DNA of 64,000 bases from Haemonchus contortus (Eukaryota > Nematoda > Chromadorea > Rhabditida > Trichostrongylidae), in the NCBI GenBank assembly GCA_000469685.2, contig LS997562.1, forward strand, positions 16,214,325 to 16,278,324. Reading direction: 5' to 3'. Below the pieces are notes generated by a model, which did not search any database, was not told where the DNA came from, and saw only the letters and a list, made by a program, of their open reading frames with translations. Shown here in pieces: positions 21,431 through 33,739 of the stretch (position 1 is the first letter of the stretch; each line of letters opens with the position of its first letter). Both the position numbers and the translations under genes were made by a program.

Positions 21431-21490
21431 GCATGCCATAAGAAGGCATCTACCGGTTAAAGACCTGTATTCATTGCTCAATCTTTTCGC

Positions 21491-23871
21491 GACTACGGAG
21501 CTTTCTTCTTTTTGAGACTTCTAGCGTGGAGCTTCTACGAAACTTTTACCGATCTCGGAGAAGAACTTTTTTCTAAAGTTTCAAGAGCTTCTTTCCAAAA
21601 GATGACAGGCCCCAGAAACATCTACGTGGAGGAATGTTGAGGTCAAGTTGATTCACAATCTAATTCCAAAAAATTCTGGAAAAATATTACTGGTTGAAAG
21701 GAGGAATATTTCTCTCTGATCAGGGTTGAACATATGCTGCAGAAATGCTCTTTTGCGGAATGCCTATGATGAGCAAACGCTGAGTGAATCTCGTTTCACT
21801 CAAAAACCCGTGTGCTATGGCTTACGTCTTCGGAGTTAATCCACTGTTCCTTGAGCCCACTGCTTCTGAGATGCTTTTGAAACACATTTATTACTATTGA
21901 CGGAGAGGGGAAAACGCCATGATCGAACAATTCCGTTTCGGGATTCGTCAGCCATTTGACTTTTGCTGGTTACTGTCGTTTAGGTGAAAGGGCATCAGCC
22001 ATAGTCGATGATTTACAAGAGTCTCGGCTGGTTTCATAGTCATGGGAATGAATCGCTCCTATCAGCCTCATCTTATATACATATGTACCTTCTAAATGCA
22101 GCGATTTTCTTTCTCCTTCCGAACAAAGAAAAACATATAGTATTACCTTATATTCCAAGAAGTACCTGGTGACATATTGATTTGACCAGTAAGGTGACGG
22201 CTCTACTGTGAAGGGACTCGGAGGGCCCGGAACAGCAGGGACTGCCCAGATTTTCTCTTGAGATTAAGAAACAGTATCGTAACGATCTTGGCAATTCCAT
22301 GGTTCAACCATTTTTGTTCAGTCACTTCGTTTTGAGAGGATTGAAGAAGGAGGTCGAACTGTGGAACTGCCCCATGACAAAAAATGCTCTTATTTAATGC
22401 CAAATTGAAAGTTCTGGGCAGTGTTGGGTGGATGCTTGTTCATACTTCACTCACAATTCAAAGGGCGTTTTATTGACGGATCAAGAAAGTATTCATCCGT
22501 AGCTAAACATAGTGAATACCGATCAAATAACAAAACTTGGGCCACAAACAATGTCCTTGACTATTCCTTTCCTTATGATTTCCTCCAACGAATACATCCG
22601 TTTCAAGAAGAAAGAATCAACCAATGCATGGTGCATCCTGCTGGAACAATGTCTGTGACTGCGTACTGCTCGACCTGTTGCGATCTCAGCCTTTGGTGAC
22701 ACTATTAGAAGAAAAAGGGGTGAGTGTTCCATACAATGTCCATCGACTGGGTAACTGTGCAGCGGGCCCGCAAGGGTAGATATTCCTGGAACTGCACAAA
22801 TCCCACTGCTACGTCTCCTGTCTCTAGATGGTCGAGGGCGGACGTCAAGTATTTGGTGGCCTCTGAAGCTCTGGCTACACCCTCAGCATGCCCATCGCTT
22901 TTGTGTCAAAGTGCACAATTTCAGAAGGTTGTGAAAATTGCCATCGATCCTGAAGCCAAAACAACAGGCACAAATGGGCAGAGCGAAAAATCGTCATCAA
23001 ATCGTAGAACAAGGTCACATCCTTCGTTTGTTTGTTTGCCTTGTTTACAAGACTTGTTATCCATATCAATCATTCCTGCGACTGATAAGCGAACTATACT
23101 TTACCTCAATGAATTTTAATTTTATCAAATACTACAGGAACGTTCGAGTTGATTCCAAAACCACTGAGTGCTGAATCAACTGTGCTTTCCGTTTCGATTT
23201 TCGGCTCTACTTCAATATTTGAATGCAAAAAACGCTTTCACTAGGTGAGGGCTGCTTATTTTGTTTCGACGCTCCCTAAGTAGCTCTACTTTCCGCACCC
23301 TAACCCGAGCAATTCTTTCAGTTTCCAGTCGTCTCCTCTATCGCATTTTTATGAGTGCCTTCAATACTTGCCAATAATCAATTTATTATTGATTTGTCTG
23401 CATACTAGATATGTACATCTGAAAGGCATCGGTCACAAAAGCATCGATTAAAGGTTTTGCTCAGTTGTGTTCATGCAATCTAACTTCAAGCCGGAAGAGA
23501 GCAGTCACAACTGCAGATTGGACGGAAGAGTCAGGACGGGAATGTCGCTAAGTCCTAACTCGAGTGAAATAATGGAAGTGACACTTCAAACTAGTGCACA
23601 AATGGCGAGGAAAACGCCAAAGCCGGCGTATTCAGAAATATATAAGGCTTCAAATAAGTAGTCAAAAAAGGTCAGTACGAGATTTGACGACAGAAGTGAA
23701 GAAAGGGGTATTCGGGCAAAATGCACTGAGCTTACACCGGTCGAAAATGGCTTTGAAAACCTCAACATTCCTGGTGAGTAAAGCGACATCCTCATTTCGA
23801 CTTCACACGCCCATGGTTTGGAGACCAAGATCCAAAACGGCACCCACTCATGCTGGGCAAGCTTCATCTGA
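21491..23871. other. No gene recognised
   Basis: Only short frames occur. A segment at 22421-22699 (92 codons) and another at 23467-23661 are open but without clear splice sites or domains. I see no RNA gene or repeat with a partner in this stretch. Confidence 0.35.
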
Positions 23872-24050
23872 ACAGGTTTGATTAATTGGTACCAGACACG
23901 GCTCTGGAGGATCTAAGCACTGACCTTTACATCAGTTGGCCACCGGCAGTCATTGCACTTAGACCACCGTATTCAACCACCCACTACGCTTCTGATTGGA
24001 AGGAATCCAACGCAGGAGCCTACCCTAATAGCGACCTTAGGCTTCTGCAC
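23872..24050 (+). mobile_element. SINE fragment (body only)
   Basis: Shares the body markers of the SINE at 17766-18045 (attggtaccagacac, ggaggat-taagcactga, catcagttggcc). The tRNA-like head is missing, so this copy is 5'-truncated and cannot be transcribed from its own Pol III promoter. Confidence 0.65.
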
Positions 24051-24157
24051 TCCTAACTAACCCTATCAGGATAAGTCTCACCTATCTCATCACATCCATT
24101 CAGCTGTTTGAGGATGGTCGGCGAAGAGGCATGTCGCCCCACTGGTTAGAATCATGA

Positions 24158-24228
24158 GCAGCAGATACCTCTGAAATGGTCTGGGAACGCTGCATTTGTT
24201 CCCAGACCATTTCAGAGGTATCTGCTGC
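24158..24228. repeat. Perfect 31-bp hairpin with 9-nt loop
   Basis: Arms 24158-24188 and 24198-24228 are exact complements around the loop gctgcattt. Perfect pairing over 31 bp is longer and cleaner than a typical nematode pre-miRNA, which has bulges. It may be a snap-back duplication or a small hairpin-RNA locus. It sits in otherwise empty sequence. Confidence 0.8.
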
Positions 24229-27200
24229 CACCTCATCATCCTCACAAACAAATTTCGTTTTCAGCGACGACCTTTACCATACTACCTACATCTTCGCACA
24301 TCTGACAGGATGCTAAATGTTACGTAGAAGGTCGGGGAATCTGTTCTTCATTTTCCCCAACGAACTACTTTCCCACTGTCGAAATTGAGTTTGACTTCCT
24401 TGGCTGACGAGGTTATCCTCGATGTCTTTATGTGCGCAGAGCACGAGATCAGAATATTTTGTCTATGCGATTTTATATGAGTCATTTTTAGCTTGTAGAG
24501 GGCTTTGTTGGATTTCCGGCTTTAACCTTCTTATTTGATTTCATCAGGGAGACTACTTTGGTTGTCTCGAGTGGCGAAATGGTCAGATCGGTGAAACAAA
24601 AAAGTGACAGGTTACACGTCTGTGCGAATGTTAGATTGGCCCCATCCTTTAGAATAAGCGACAATCCCTTTCTCTTGCTATTTGCCTTTCGTCTGCCAAT
24701 TTCGTGCTGTACGGCATACGTGGTATACATAGTGTATAAACAAAATAAACTGCGCTGTACTCATCTTGGTGTGATGGAGACGGTCACTGGTTAACAGCAA
24801 AGCTCAGTGGGATTGATGAGTTCAAAAGAATCCATATTTTAAAAAACTCTTTGGTCTTTTTCGAAAAAACTCACCTGGGTAACTACAGAAGTTTTTGAAA
24901 AAAGGACAGCTTCTGAATGAAGCTAGTGAACAGGCCTTCTTCCCATACGAACTAAGGGCAACCCAAAAAACGATGATACTCCGAAGTTTCCGCTTTTACT
25001 CTCAAAACCTCTACTTTTTCATATCGATAGCACCTGAGTTGAGTAAAAAGTCGACCGCACCATTCGCGCAACAGATTCCCCGTGCTAAATCCGCCCTCAA
25101 GAATATACGATGAGGCAATAAAGGTTTGAGGACGGCGTCACACAACAAAATCAACTCATAGACGATGATATGGTTTGTGGCAGAATGTGGGGTGCAACAA
25201 TAGCAGTGGGATTCTTATACGGTAACAGAGGTGTGTAGTGACAGCCGTAACACCATGAGAGCCCATGGCACAAAGTCCACAAAGTCAATCGATCTACAGC
25301 TCTGTTGATAGACGCCATTTACCTTTGGCTCTTCAGTTCCTTTACCACAAGGCCGAAAGACAAAATGATACATAAGCAATCAAATTCGAGTGGTGCGTGC
25401 AGGTCCCGTTCAGAACGAGGTGGAGCCGTCAAAATGCGTAATGGCTGCTATGAATCCTGGAGTCACCTGAACTACTACGAGGCTAATCTATTCAGTAGCT
25501 GTTGGTATGTCTCGGATGGTCAGCCAGGGCATTTTTGGATGATGCGAAGATCTTAATTTCCACTGAATTCTTCTCAAACACTGTTAGTTGGTTGGCACCC
25601 CCACTGATACGGTTGATAGTTTACAGTAGGAAAAGTTCCCAGTAGTGAAGACGAAAAGTAGCCGCCGAAAGGAGAGGGGTCCATTGGTCCAAAAGACAGC
25701 TGTTGATCGCGTGACGGCTTACGTCTCAGAAGCTCAGATCAGCTAACTCCGAAAGTTGCATAACGTCGTAAGGACGAGGCAACGTATCGCGATGGCACCG
25801 ACATTACGCAACTGGCGCTCGTCGAGCCGACACCTCTGGCCCAGCACCGACAGCTCATAAGCAAACAGACAGTATCATGAGCGAAAGACATATCCAAGAC
25901 ACGCAACATAAGCACAAATTGGATTGATAGGATTAGTGCAAGGGAAAACAAACTCCGCACTTAGCGCTAATTGTCTTTTGAGTTCAGCCCGATTATAGAG
26001 CTTGGGCTCTTCAACGGCAACAATGAACAGTTCAACGAAAGTTTTAGCACAAACCTTGAATATTATTCTACTTTCCAATGAGAGACGTCCTCTGAGAACT
26101 CCCGAATGGGTGAAATACCTGACTATCAGAGAAATTTTTTACAATGACCGGCTAACCAAAGAGTTTACCTTTCATCCTGGAATGGCACTTGAACTGATGG
26201 GTTAATAAAATCTTTCGAAAACAAAAAATATGTGCTATCGAGTAAATTTTGGAGAATTGTCGATGAAACCATCACTACTGACTAATGGATTCTAGGTACA
26301 ATCACAGAAATTGCGTCGTATAAAATTACAAATTTGTAGAATGCTCCTTTCTTATCGAAGTGATAACTTGTAATTGTTTATTGTACAAGTTAACACCCAT
26401 GCTAAAACAACGGAAAGCATAAAAACCCAGAAGTAACGAACAAGAGGAACAGTTCCTAGGCAATCTTAAGTTTACTAAGAGATACAAGAGTAAAAGAAAA
26501 ACAATGAAGAAAAAGAAAAAAGAAAAACTCGATTATAGTTTGAACTAACGGAATATCTTTTTGCAGCTTTCACAGTTTGCATGTACATGTGTCTGTCCAT
26601 TAGCAAAACTAATCATGATTGTGGTAGAATTGATAATATGGAAAGCCACCATCGACTGAGATTATGAAGGTTAGAAGGAAATCCAAAAAGTGTTCTGGTG
26701 TGACGTTGTTGATAGCTCTTGTACAGCACAGAAGGTAACAAAGATGAGCTCAATAATTTCGATCAGTCAATGATGATCTGTACGATGATCGAACTATCAC
26801 AGTAATCACTGCTGAGCCCACTTCTGCAATAGTGCCACTATATGAAATGTTAAGGGGTTAATGCTATTAGTGAGATATCAGAACTGGGTTATTAGTGAAC
26901 ACTGATAGGCACCAGTGAACACTGGGCCTAAGATGTCAGTTGGAACCGCTCATATCTAGCGACCTTTAAGGCCATGCAGTATAGCAAGCTGTGATTAGAA
27001 TGGTACGTATAACGAGGTTTTTGAAAGTCTTCTCCGTTGATTGCACCCCTTGGGTCGGGATTGACCGTGGCTCCTAGTTGAAGATGGAACACTGGTGAAA
27101 TTAGAAGAGAAGAAGCCATTGATTTTGTTCAGAACGATAGTGCTCTTACAGCTGCAGAGGTCATCCATTTCTTTCCTATCAATCGAAAGCACAAATGGAT

Positions 27201-27537
27201 TGCAACGTTTGCCTTCAATGCGCAATCTATGAACGCTCTGAACTTGAAAAGGATCTCAGGCGTAGGCATGTTTCGAGGGAATGCTAAAATAAACATCTTG
27301 CCTGAACAATGTGATCTGCTCACTGGGCTGAAGGAATTGTGAATTTTTAGGTGAAGCCTACAATGAAACAACTATCGAATTACTGTCGTTTACGAGCCGG
27401 GTTACTGTAATCAGTGAAACTGCACCAGTTTTACTCCGTGTGGTTAGCACTTAAGTGATTGTTGCTGTGAGTATCCCTAGGACATAGTGAAACTCGACTT
27501 GGAGGGTGTAATCCCGGACATTGCTTTCTCTTTACAG
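24229..27537. other. No gene recognised
   Basis: About 3.3 kb of mixed sequence with only short unsupported frames (for example 24895-25113, 25305-25556, 26002-26205). I find no domain, tRNA, or repeat with a match elsewhere in the window. Confidence 0.4.
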
Positions 27538-27907
27538 TGTGAATATGAGGGCACTATCGGCCATAAACTCACCATGGACAGGCACTCACTTCGAACTCGA
27601 AAGGGCACGACATTCCCCTCGAGTCAACACAGTCGACTATGATGCGCTCGCAACCGCCTTTATGTCGCCGACTTTTATGGTCCTTAGAATTTCGCCGCGG
27701 GCTAGCCGCAAACGAGTTCGAGGGCTCGCTGACGTTGCTGTAAGAAGAACTCCATTCAATTTCTATTACCCTAATGGAGAGGAAAACCAAGCTCTCCATG
27801 ACTTGTTTCACAAAATGACAAAAGTTACTTCCCCGATGAGAAATTGTGGCCACAGGGAAATGGCCATAGTTGTACGTGGAAGGTTGGTCAGTAACATAGA
27901 ACTAATC
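27538..27907 (+). CDS. Exon-like ORF, unrecognised (weak AFG1-like resemblance)
   Basis: A long open segment lies between tctttacag and ATC|gtaagc, giving about 123 codons. Its later part (NFYYPNGEENQALHDLFHKM and the following EMAIVVRGR block) loosely recalls the C-terminal half of AFG1/ZapE-type ATPases. However, the Walker motifs and the conserved ACG-V-D-FE-LC block are not found nearby. It may be a decayed gene or an unrelated exon. I would not name it. Confidence 0.3.
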
Positions 27908-28253
27908 GTAAGCAAAATAAAAATTTTCATTGTTAGTCCTGTTTAAAATAGTTTCACCTATTCCTACTTTATAAGTGATCTAGTCAAATGAAAAACTTTT
28001 CGAAACATTGGCTGTTTTAGTGTTACATCACATGCTCAACTTTTATCGTCTGGGAGATGGCGACCCACTTTTCCAAAGTGTATCTTACTGGATCCGGTCA
28101 CTGGTTAGAAATAACTGATTAGAGTGCTGTTTAAATACATGAAATTAAAAGTTGTCGTCTCCGGACAACTACCTATCCTTCGGCAAAAAATGCCTGTACA
28201 TTACAGTGAAACGCAGCATCCAGCCATGATTGAGATCCTTGTTTTTTCCTTAC

Positions 28254-28362
28254 CCGCTTCTCATAGCTAAGGATTGTGTTGAGATGCTCAATGTACTTCA
28301 CAGCAAGCCGAAGCGTTTTGATTTTCGGTAGACGTGTTGAAGTAGGCCCATGGGGTAGTTCC
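28254..28362 (-). CDS. Second copy of a bHLH exon (loop and helix 2), inverted
   Basis: On the minus strand a 109-nt exon, the same length as exon 2 of the bHLH gene at 29108-30363, runs from acceptor cgcttag to donor CGG|gtaagg. It encodes ELPHGPTSTRLPKIKTLRLA followed by VKYIEHL. It differs from the plus-strand exon at 15 nucleotides, nine of them silent by my count, and both splice sites and the reading phase are kept. That pattern suggests selection on the protein rather than a random relic. I could not find a matching exon 1 (basic region) or exons 3-4 on the minus strand, so it may be an isolated duplicate, an exon of a gene with distant exons, or a pseudogene. Confidence 0.6.
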
Positions 28363-29107
28363 CTAAGCGTAGGGCTCTGTTTAGGATTCAGTATGCTTCA
28401 ATAGGCCTGGCCGAAGTGCCTGACAGAAGTAAGAAGTGGTAGAAGTATTCAATAATAAATCAAAGGAGCATCTCATTATTATTCCGTACTCCTTGTTTCT
28501 GCTACTTCACTTTGTGTTCTCATCATCGGATGGGATTTTCTCACATAGCTGGCACTTTTCAGATGATTCATGGAACCTATCCCCAAGAAAATACCAAGAT
28601 AATAAATCTATCGATTGAGATCGTGCTTGTCATTACTCTCACCAATTTTTTAGGTGTAGGACAAACACTTCAGTAGAGGATTACTTGTTTCCTCCCCAGT
28701 GGTAAGATGGCTAAGTCTTTTTACCATAAAAATAATGACAAATTAATTTCGTTTTTTGGCTGCTTTGGTCAACATAAGTTGTCAATAAGCATTGTCTCCT
28801 CCCAGCAGAGACGGTACGGGATGTGGGTGGGGCTACAGTATGCAGGGGACAGAGGGGGCGGGCTGCCAGGTTCGAGCTCGTATTAGTAGCCTACTACTTT
28901 CCTGGCAGAGATCGTTATCGGTCATGGCTTTCTCTTTTCACATCTCCTCGTCTTCTCTTCTGAAAGATAAACATGGACCACCTCGTGCGATAACTACCAA
29001 TCTGGTCACTTGATCCATTCATGTAATAATCCTACACCATCCAATCACTCGTATGCTTTAGTTTTCCAATCCTTTCCTCTGAAGATTTCTCTTTTCAGAT
29101 TGTTAAA

Positions 29108-30363
29108 ATGACTCGTCAGACTTCATCGTCATCGTCTCCAGATGAAAATCGCCGCCTCCGATCCACCCTGAAAGAAAAAAAGCGCAATATCGAAATCAAT
29201 GACGCATTCGAGAAACTTCAAAGGTAAACATTCGGATCAGTTCTCTAAGAATAATTTTTCCTTACAAGAATTATTAAAATAGTCATGAAATACCTCTAGC
29301 ATTGTGAACTAGTGGTTTACAGTAATCAGAAATACAGTAATTTCTGTTCAGGCAACTGCCCCATGTGCCTACTTCAACTCGTCTACCAAAAATCAAAACG
29401 CTACGGCTCGCTCTGAAATACATCGAGCATCTCAACACTATCCTTAGCGGTGAAAAGCAGGTAATAAATCGTTATTGCTTCCGAAAATTTATATCCCTAT
29501 CTATTCTGGTTTACTGGGAGGTTACGATGGTGATATGGGAGGCCTGGAGGGGAGGGGGGGGTGTCGCTCTTTCCTCCGAGAGTACAACAGACAGGGCTGA
29601 CCTTCATGTTGTGATATTTTGAGGGTGTTCTTAACAGGATAGGGTTATCCGGGGATACCCTTCTGTTGGGAATAGCTCCCATGTCTTACAAATCTGTGGA
29701 ATCCAGTTTTTGCCCGTTCTTTCTATCCTTGTTCTCTGTTAAGATCAGTTTCCTCACTTACAACTCGATACTGTGGCACTTTCATCTTTTTATTTCTACA
29801 GAGTGCACCTCAAACGCAAATAATAAATCAGTAAACAAATAAATAAATGAATAACTAAATGAAATTCCTCGTTCAAACTATCTACTGTGAAATTTTCAGA
29901 TCATGTCTGACTACATGAGCAATCCACGACCACTTTGCGTAGAGGATTTTGCAGCAGTTGCGATGCAAGAAATACAGGTAAGCCAAAGGGACAGAGTCGT
30001 CCGATCGATTGTCATCGGAGAGATAGGTTCAATAGTGACAGTTGTCCCTTATCCCCCTAATTCAGCAACTCTCAAAAAGATTCTGCTCGAACAGAAATAT
30101 CCGCCTTTCTACAGTCTCTACATTGATTACAGTATTTCCAGATCCGGAACAGCTACACAGAAAGAGCTCGATCAGAAGAAGGTGCAAGTGGAAGCGTTCG
30201 CACGGCATCGTCATCACCGAATCCTGGACTATTGTCTCGCGACTCATCACCTGCGCACTATCACACACCCGCACAGACGACCCCTCTTCCTACCGTATAC
30301 CTCCCACAACAGCCTTCTTATTCCCACTACCAGCAGAACTACTTCTGGTCATCACATCCATAG
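29108..30363 (+). CDS. bHLH transcription factor, HAND/Twist-like
   Basis: Exons 29108-29223, 29352-29460, 29900-29977 and 30142-30363 join in phase to 174 residues. An acceptor (ttttcag, ending 29098) lies 9 nt before the ATG, fitting spliced-leader addition. The bHLH spans about residues 15-67: a basic region with KEKKR (Glu23 at the usual E-box-contacting position), helix 1 ending FEKLQRQLP, loop, and helix 2 with LPKIKTLRLALKYIEHL. The KIKTLRLA-YI pattern is closest to HAND proteins, then Twist. Such factors bind E-boxes as dimers in the nucleus and specify mesoderm. The C-terminus is Ser/Pro/Tyr-rich and ends NYFWSSHP, plausible for a regulatory tail. A polyadenylation signal AATAAA lies at 30486-30491. 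The subfamily call is less sure than bHLH itself. Confidence 0.8.
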
Positions 30364-30491
30364 CACATCCATTGTGTGTGTGTATGATTGTTTATGACCT
30401 AAGAAGTTGATTTCAATTCACTTGTATGATTGTTGTGTTGAAAGTGCCTTATCTTGCCAGGATGTAACTAGTTCGCATTATTATTAATAAA

Positions 30492-33262
30492 ATTTTATTG
30501 TAAACTTTTCTGTGGTGTACAAAAACTAAGTAACTTTTATCTACAGCTCCACCTCCTTCTATAGATACTTCTGCCTCTCCATCCGTTGATCTGTGACGTG
30601 TTGAAATGAGGTGAGCTATGGGAGTGAGGGGAACATTGCTTACGAGTTTGACCCTATTCACTCCAGCTTCCGAAATTACAGAGCACTTGAGGCTTGGGAA
30701 AAGAAAAGGAAGAAAAAGAAAAGATTGGGAAAAATTTCTGCAGCCGAAGGTCTCAACATTAAAAAAACTGCTTCGAATGGTAGATGTGACGAAGTTATCT
30801 CTCCCGAAATTCATGAGCATTCAAAAATCGGGAGGCAGCAAAGCGTTTCAAATTTGAAACACCTCTGAGGGATCTAGCCCAGTTTTCCCAAAGCCTGTTA
30901 TGATATTTTGGCTTCGTTGTACTGTTTCATGGCTGTCCATCCAGTAATGTGCCGCATCAAGTTGATTCAAAAACGACGGGTAGAAGTATTTCATTATGTT
31001 CAATACATCATTTGTATCAGACTTGCTGATAATAGGAGGCATAGATATGGAGATAGCCACATCAAAAAGAAAAAAAAAGAATCTACAAAGGATAAACAAA
31101 AATTCCTTAAACTAGGAAATTAAGCAGGGTGTGGTGCAGTAGCCACGAAATTGTCGCGTCGCGGCGAGAGAGACGCCGCGCGCGAAGGAATGTAACAAAA
31201 TGCAGCAGTAATTATGAAATTCAGGAACAAAAGAGCTAACATTAGCATTATGCAATAAGTAATAATCGCATAGCGATTGAGCTGTATGAAGAACGCTAGG
31301 ACTGTTATAATGAGGCAAATGGTCAGCGACAGCCGCGTGCGGCGGATCGATTACAGAAACCGAACCTACTGCACGTTTTCCGATTAAACAGCGTGAATTG
31401 ACGAATTAAGCATCTGATCCAATATGAGAACTCGACCGAAAAGAGCAAGAAGTGATAGCCAGCAATGTACCCTGTCAAAGTGAAAACAACTTTTCCGCTA
31501 CGGTAAGATTGTTTCTGCAGAAAACGTACTCAGGCAGCAAGTAGTGTAGTTTATGTCGGCGATATCGGCCATCGAACAGGGTAGTAAGTCTTAAAAAGCT
31601 GGGTAACGCTTGGGTGAAGGCTGTTAACTCTGACCTTTGTTAACAGTTGAAAACGACCTCGAACGACCTTTCTGGTAGAAGGCATTGATCTTTCTGGAAA
31701 TGACGCTTTTAATAGAAAAGCGCAATAAACTGAAAATATGTTTTCCAACAGGTTTGATCCCCGTTAGGTTTACTAATTCATAAATCCTCCTTTTAAGAAG
31801 AATGGCTTTTTAGTGTTTGGGAGGCATGCATTGCTTCCCTGACAAGGAGATTCCTTCCAAGAAAAGACATCTGAAAATGTGATACCCTGAAAAATACCGA
31901 CTTTGTCCGCAGGGTTTTCGTGTTAGACTAGAAAAAGATAAGTTCGTTAGTGCAATCTTGCTAATATCATTTGTCCAGGGAACCTTCCGAGGAAGAACGC
32001 AAAGCATTCAGTGCTACTAGTGACACCCATATTCCCTCAAGTCATTCAAAGAAGCCGGTCTAATACTTGAGCCTATGAAGTGAGATGTTTCTATCTGAGG
32101 ACTGTGGGAACCATATTAACCGTTTTCGCAAGACTTTAGCCCAGAAACAATTGGAGTTCCTTTTAGATATGCATTTTTACAGTTTGACGTGGACATAAGT
32201 TGACAGTACTTTACTCAGAGTGCCATATTCCAATGAAAGTGTCCTGTCTCATCACAGTTCCATTTTCTTTGTTTTCTTTGATGGTGCAGTGGATAACATG
32301 ATATAGCAAGGCCGATTCCATTAAAAGAGTTCTCAACACCCAAGTGAACAGTCTGTTTGGCAGGCAATGATGCCACTACGATAGGTATGATTAGTTCGGT
32401 TAGCTCACATATTATTTGAGCTTGGTTTGATGGTCGAATTTGTTCTGAGGCAGCTGCAGGAGGACAGCTCCATATGATTAGTGTGTGGATAAGAAGGAGC
32501 AGAACTGGACAGATGAGCTGGAGAAGCAGGAGAAGTAGGAATGAGTCATGCTCATCCTGGGCAAATCGTCAAGAGGAATAGCACAGGCTTGAATGGCAGC
32601 GTCCTGGAAATGAAACTTTATTACTAATGGCTTGGCAAATGGGATTTGAGTGGTTTGCAGCTTGGTTAATCCAATACTTTGATCAATATTCAATAGAAGT
32701 TATAGATTCTATTTATAATAGCCGTTCCGTATTCATTGCCTAAGTACTCCATTGTAAACATAGAAAGTTGAACTGGGTGGTACTTGCGATAAACAATGAC
32801 GAAGTGAGGATTAGTTAAGTAGCCAAGGCCAGCAAGGGTCACAACGCTGGCACTGTTGCCATTACCAAACTATCCACAGCCACTTGTAAACCATGGATTG
32901 GTTGTCACATTGCGCAACAACTATGGCTGAATACGGAAGGTGAATTGTAAATAAACAATGAGCCGTTATGAGTTACATAACAAACAGTACACAGGGGATC
33001 ACACTGTAGTACTTTACGATGACCTCATCTCGAGTAAAGTGATCCGTAGCACGAAAAAGTTTCGAAGCTAGGGAGAAGAGGATGATCCAGTAAGATCGAT
33101 TCTTCCATAAATCTCTACAGTTCAATACCTTCTTTCACATTTTTTTGAATTCGTACAAAACTGAACCGTGCAGACTTGAACGGTTCATAATAAAAGTGGT
33201 TCCCTACAACTAAATCTTCCATTAAGACGAACTCCTAGCCCGCCCTTGTACCTCATGCCCTT
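30492..33262. other. No gene recognised
   Basis: A Lys-rich open segment at 30611-30868 has no clear acceptor or domain. The remaining 2.4 kb shows neither exons nor repeats that I can match within the window. Confidence 0.4.
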
Positions 33263-33544
33263 TCAGGTGGGGGAAGGGCCTAGAAGGGCGCTATAAGGCT
33301 CAAAGATTGTATCGGCTGCATGCCACACCGAAATTTGGACGAGTACTGACGGTAAGAGTCTGCACCACTGACAAGGGGCATTCACGTTAAAAATTCTGAC
33401 AAAGCCGTGACTCATGCCGACAGTGGATGGCAGTTTTGGATATTTTATCTCAATGTGGCCAGCTCCTGACGCAATTACTTCAACTGAAATCTCGTCCGAA
33501 TATCCCTTCCAAGCTGCTTCCGTCATCAGGGTAATCTCGTACAA
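33263..33544 (-). CDS. Unrecognised 93-codon ORF beside the RTE element
   Basis: Open for 93 codons with balanced composition (for example MYEITLMTEAAWKGYSDE and EIKYPKLPSTVGMSHGFV). It ends in a Pro-containing tail before a stop. It lies on the same strand as, and about 200 bp beyond, the 3' end of the RTE element. It may be an exon of a host gene, transduced 3' sequence, or chance. I know no family for it. Confidence 0.25.
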   Translation of the reverse strand: MYEITLMTEAAWKGYSDEISVEVIASGAGHIEIKYPKLPSTVGMSHGFVRIFNVNAPCQWCRLLPSVLVQISVWHAADTIFEPYSALLGPSPT

Positions 33545-33739
33545 CCTTTGCTCTACATTACTTTCACAGTTTTTCAGAAACCCTTCCTTTTCGCCATGTC
33601 GGTCGATTTTCTCGTTTTCTGCATAATCCCACTAATCTTCACCAACATTACCGCTTCTCAACTCAAAAAGGGTGCTTCCTTCAAAGTTATCGTGAACTGT
33701 GTTTTCAGTGGAACCCTGATTAGGAATGCGATAAATCGT

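Larger units (their letters stand above)
20569..21490 (-). repeat. Tandem array of 142-bp units, each with an initiator tRNA-Met gene
   Basis: Six full tRNA-containing units follow a 14-nt remnant of another tRNA 5' end at 20569-20582. The period is 142 bp (143 for the last step). Spacers are nearly identical too (ctaccagttgaagacctg, ttgctcaaattttataaag), so whole units were duplicated recently. On the minus strand a T-run directly follows each tRNA and serves as the Pol III terminator. Confidence 0.95.

Noticed and set aside
20604..21441. Five to six near-identical ~62-codon plus-strand ORFs, looking like a tandem protein family
   Set aside because: They are readings of the opposite strand of the tandem initiator tRNA array; identity follows from the 142-bp DNA repeat.
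20569..21490. Regularly spaced repeats resembling a CRISPR array
   Set aside because: The repeat units contain cloverleaf tRNA genes, the spacers are also identical, and the genome is eukaryotic.
24158..24228. Calling the hairpin a microRNA
   Set aside because: Perfect 31-bp pairing without bulges and no conservation evidence do not meet microRNA criteria; reported only as a hairpin.
27538..27907. AFG1-like ATPase gene
   Set aside because: Only a weak partial resemblance, with no Walker motifs or conserved C-terminal block nearby; kept as an unnamed exon-like ORF.
30042..30410. Long plus-strand ORFs over the bHLH 3' end taken as its C-terminus
   Set aside because: They read other frames; the splice acceptor at 30141 gives the in-phase Pro/Ser/Tyr-rich tail.
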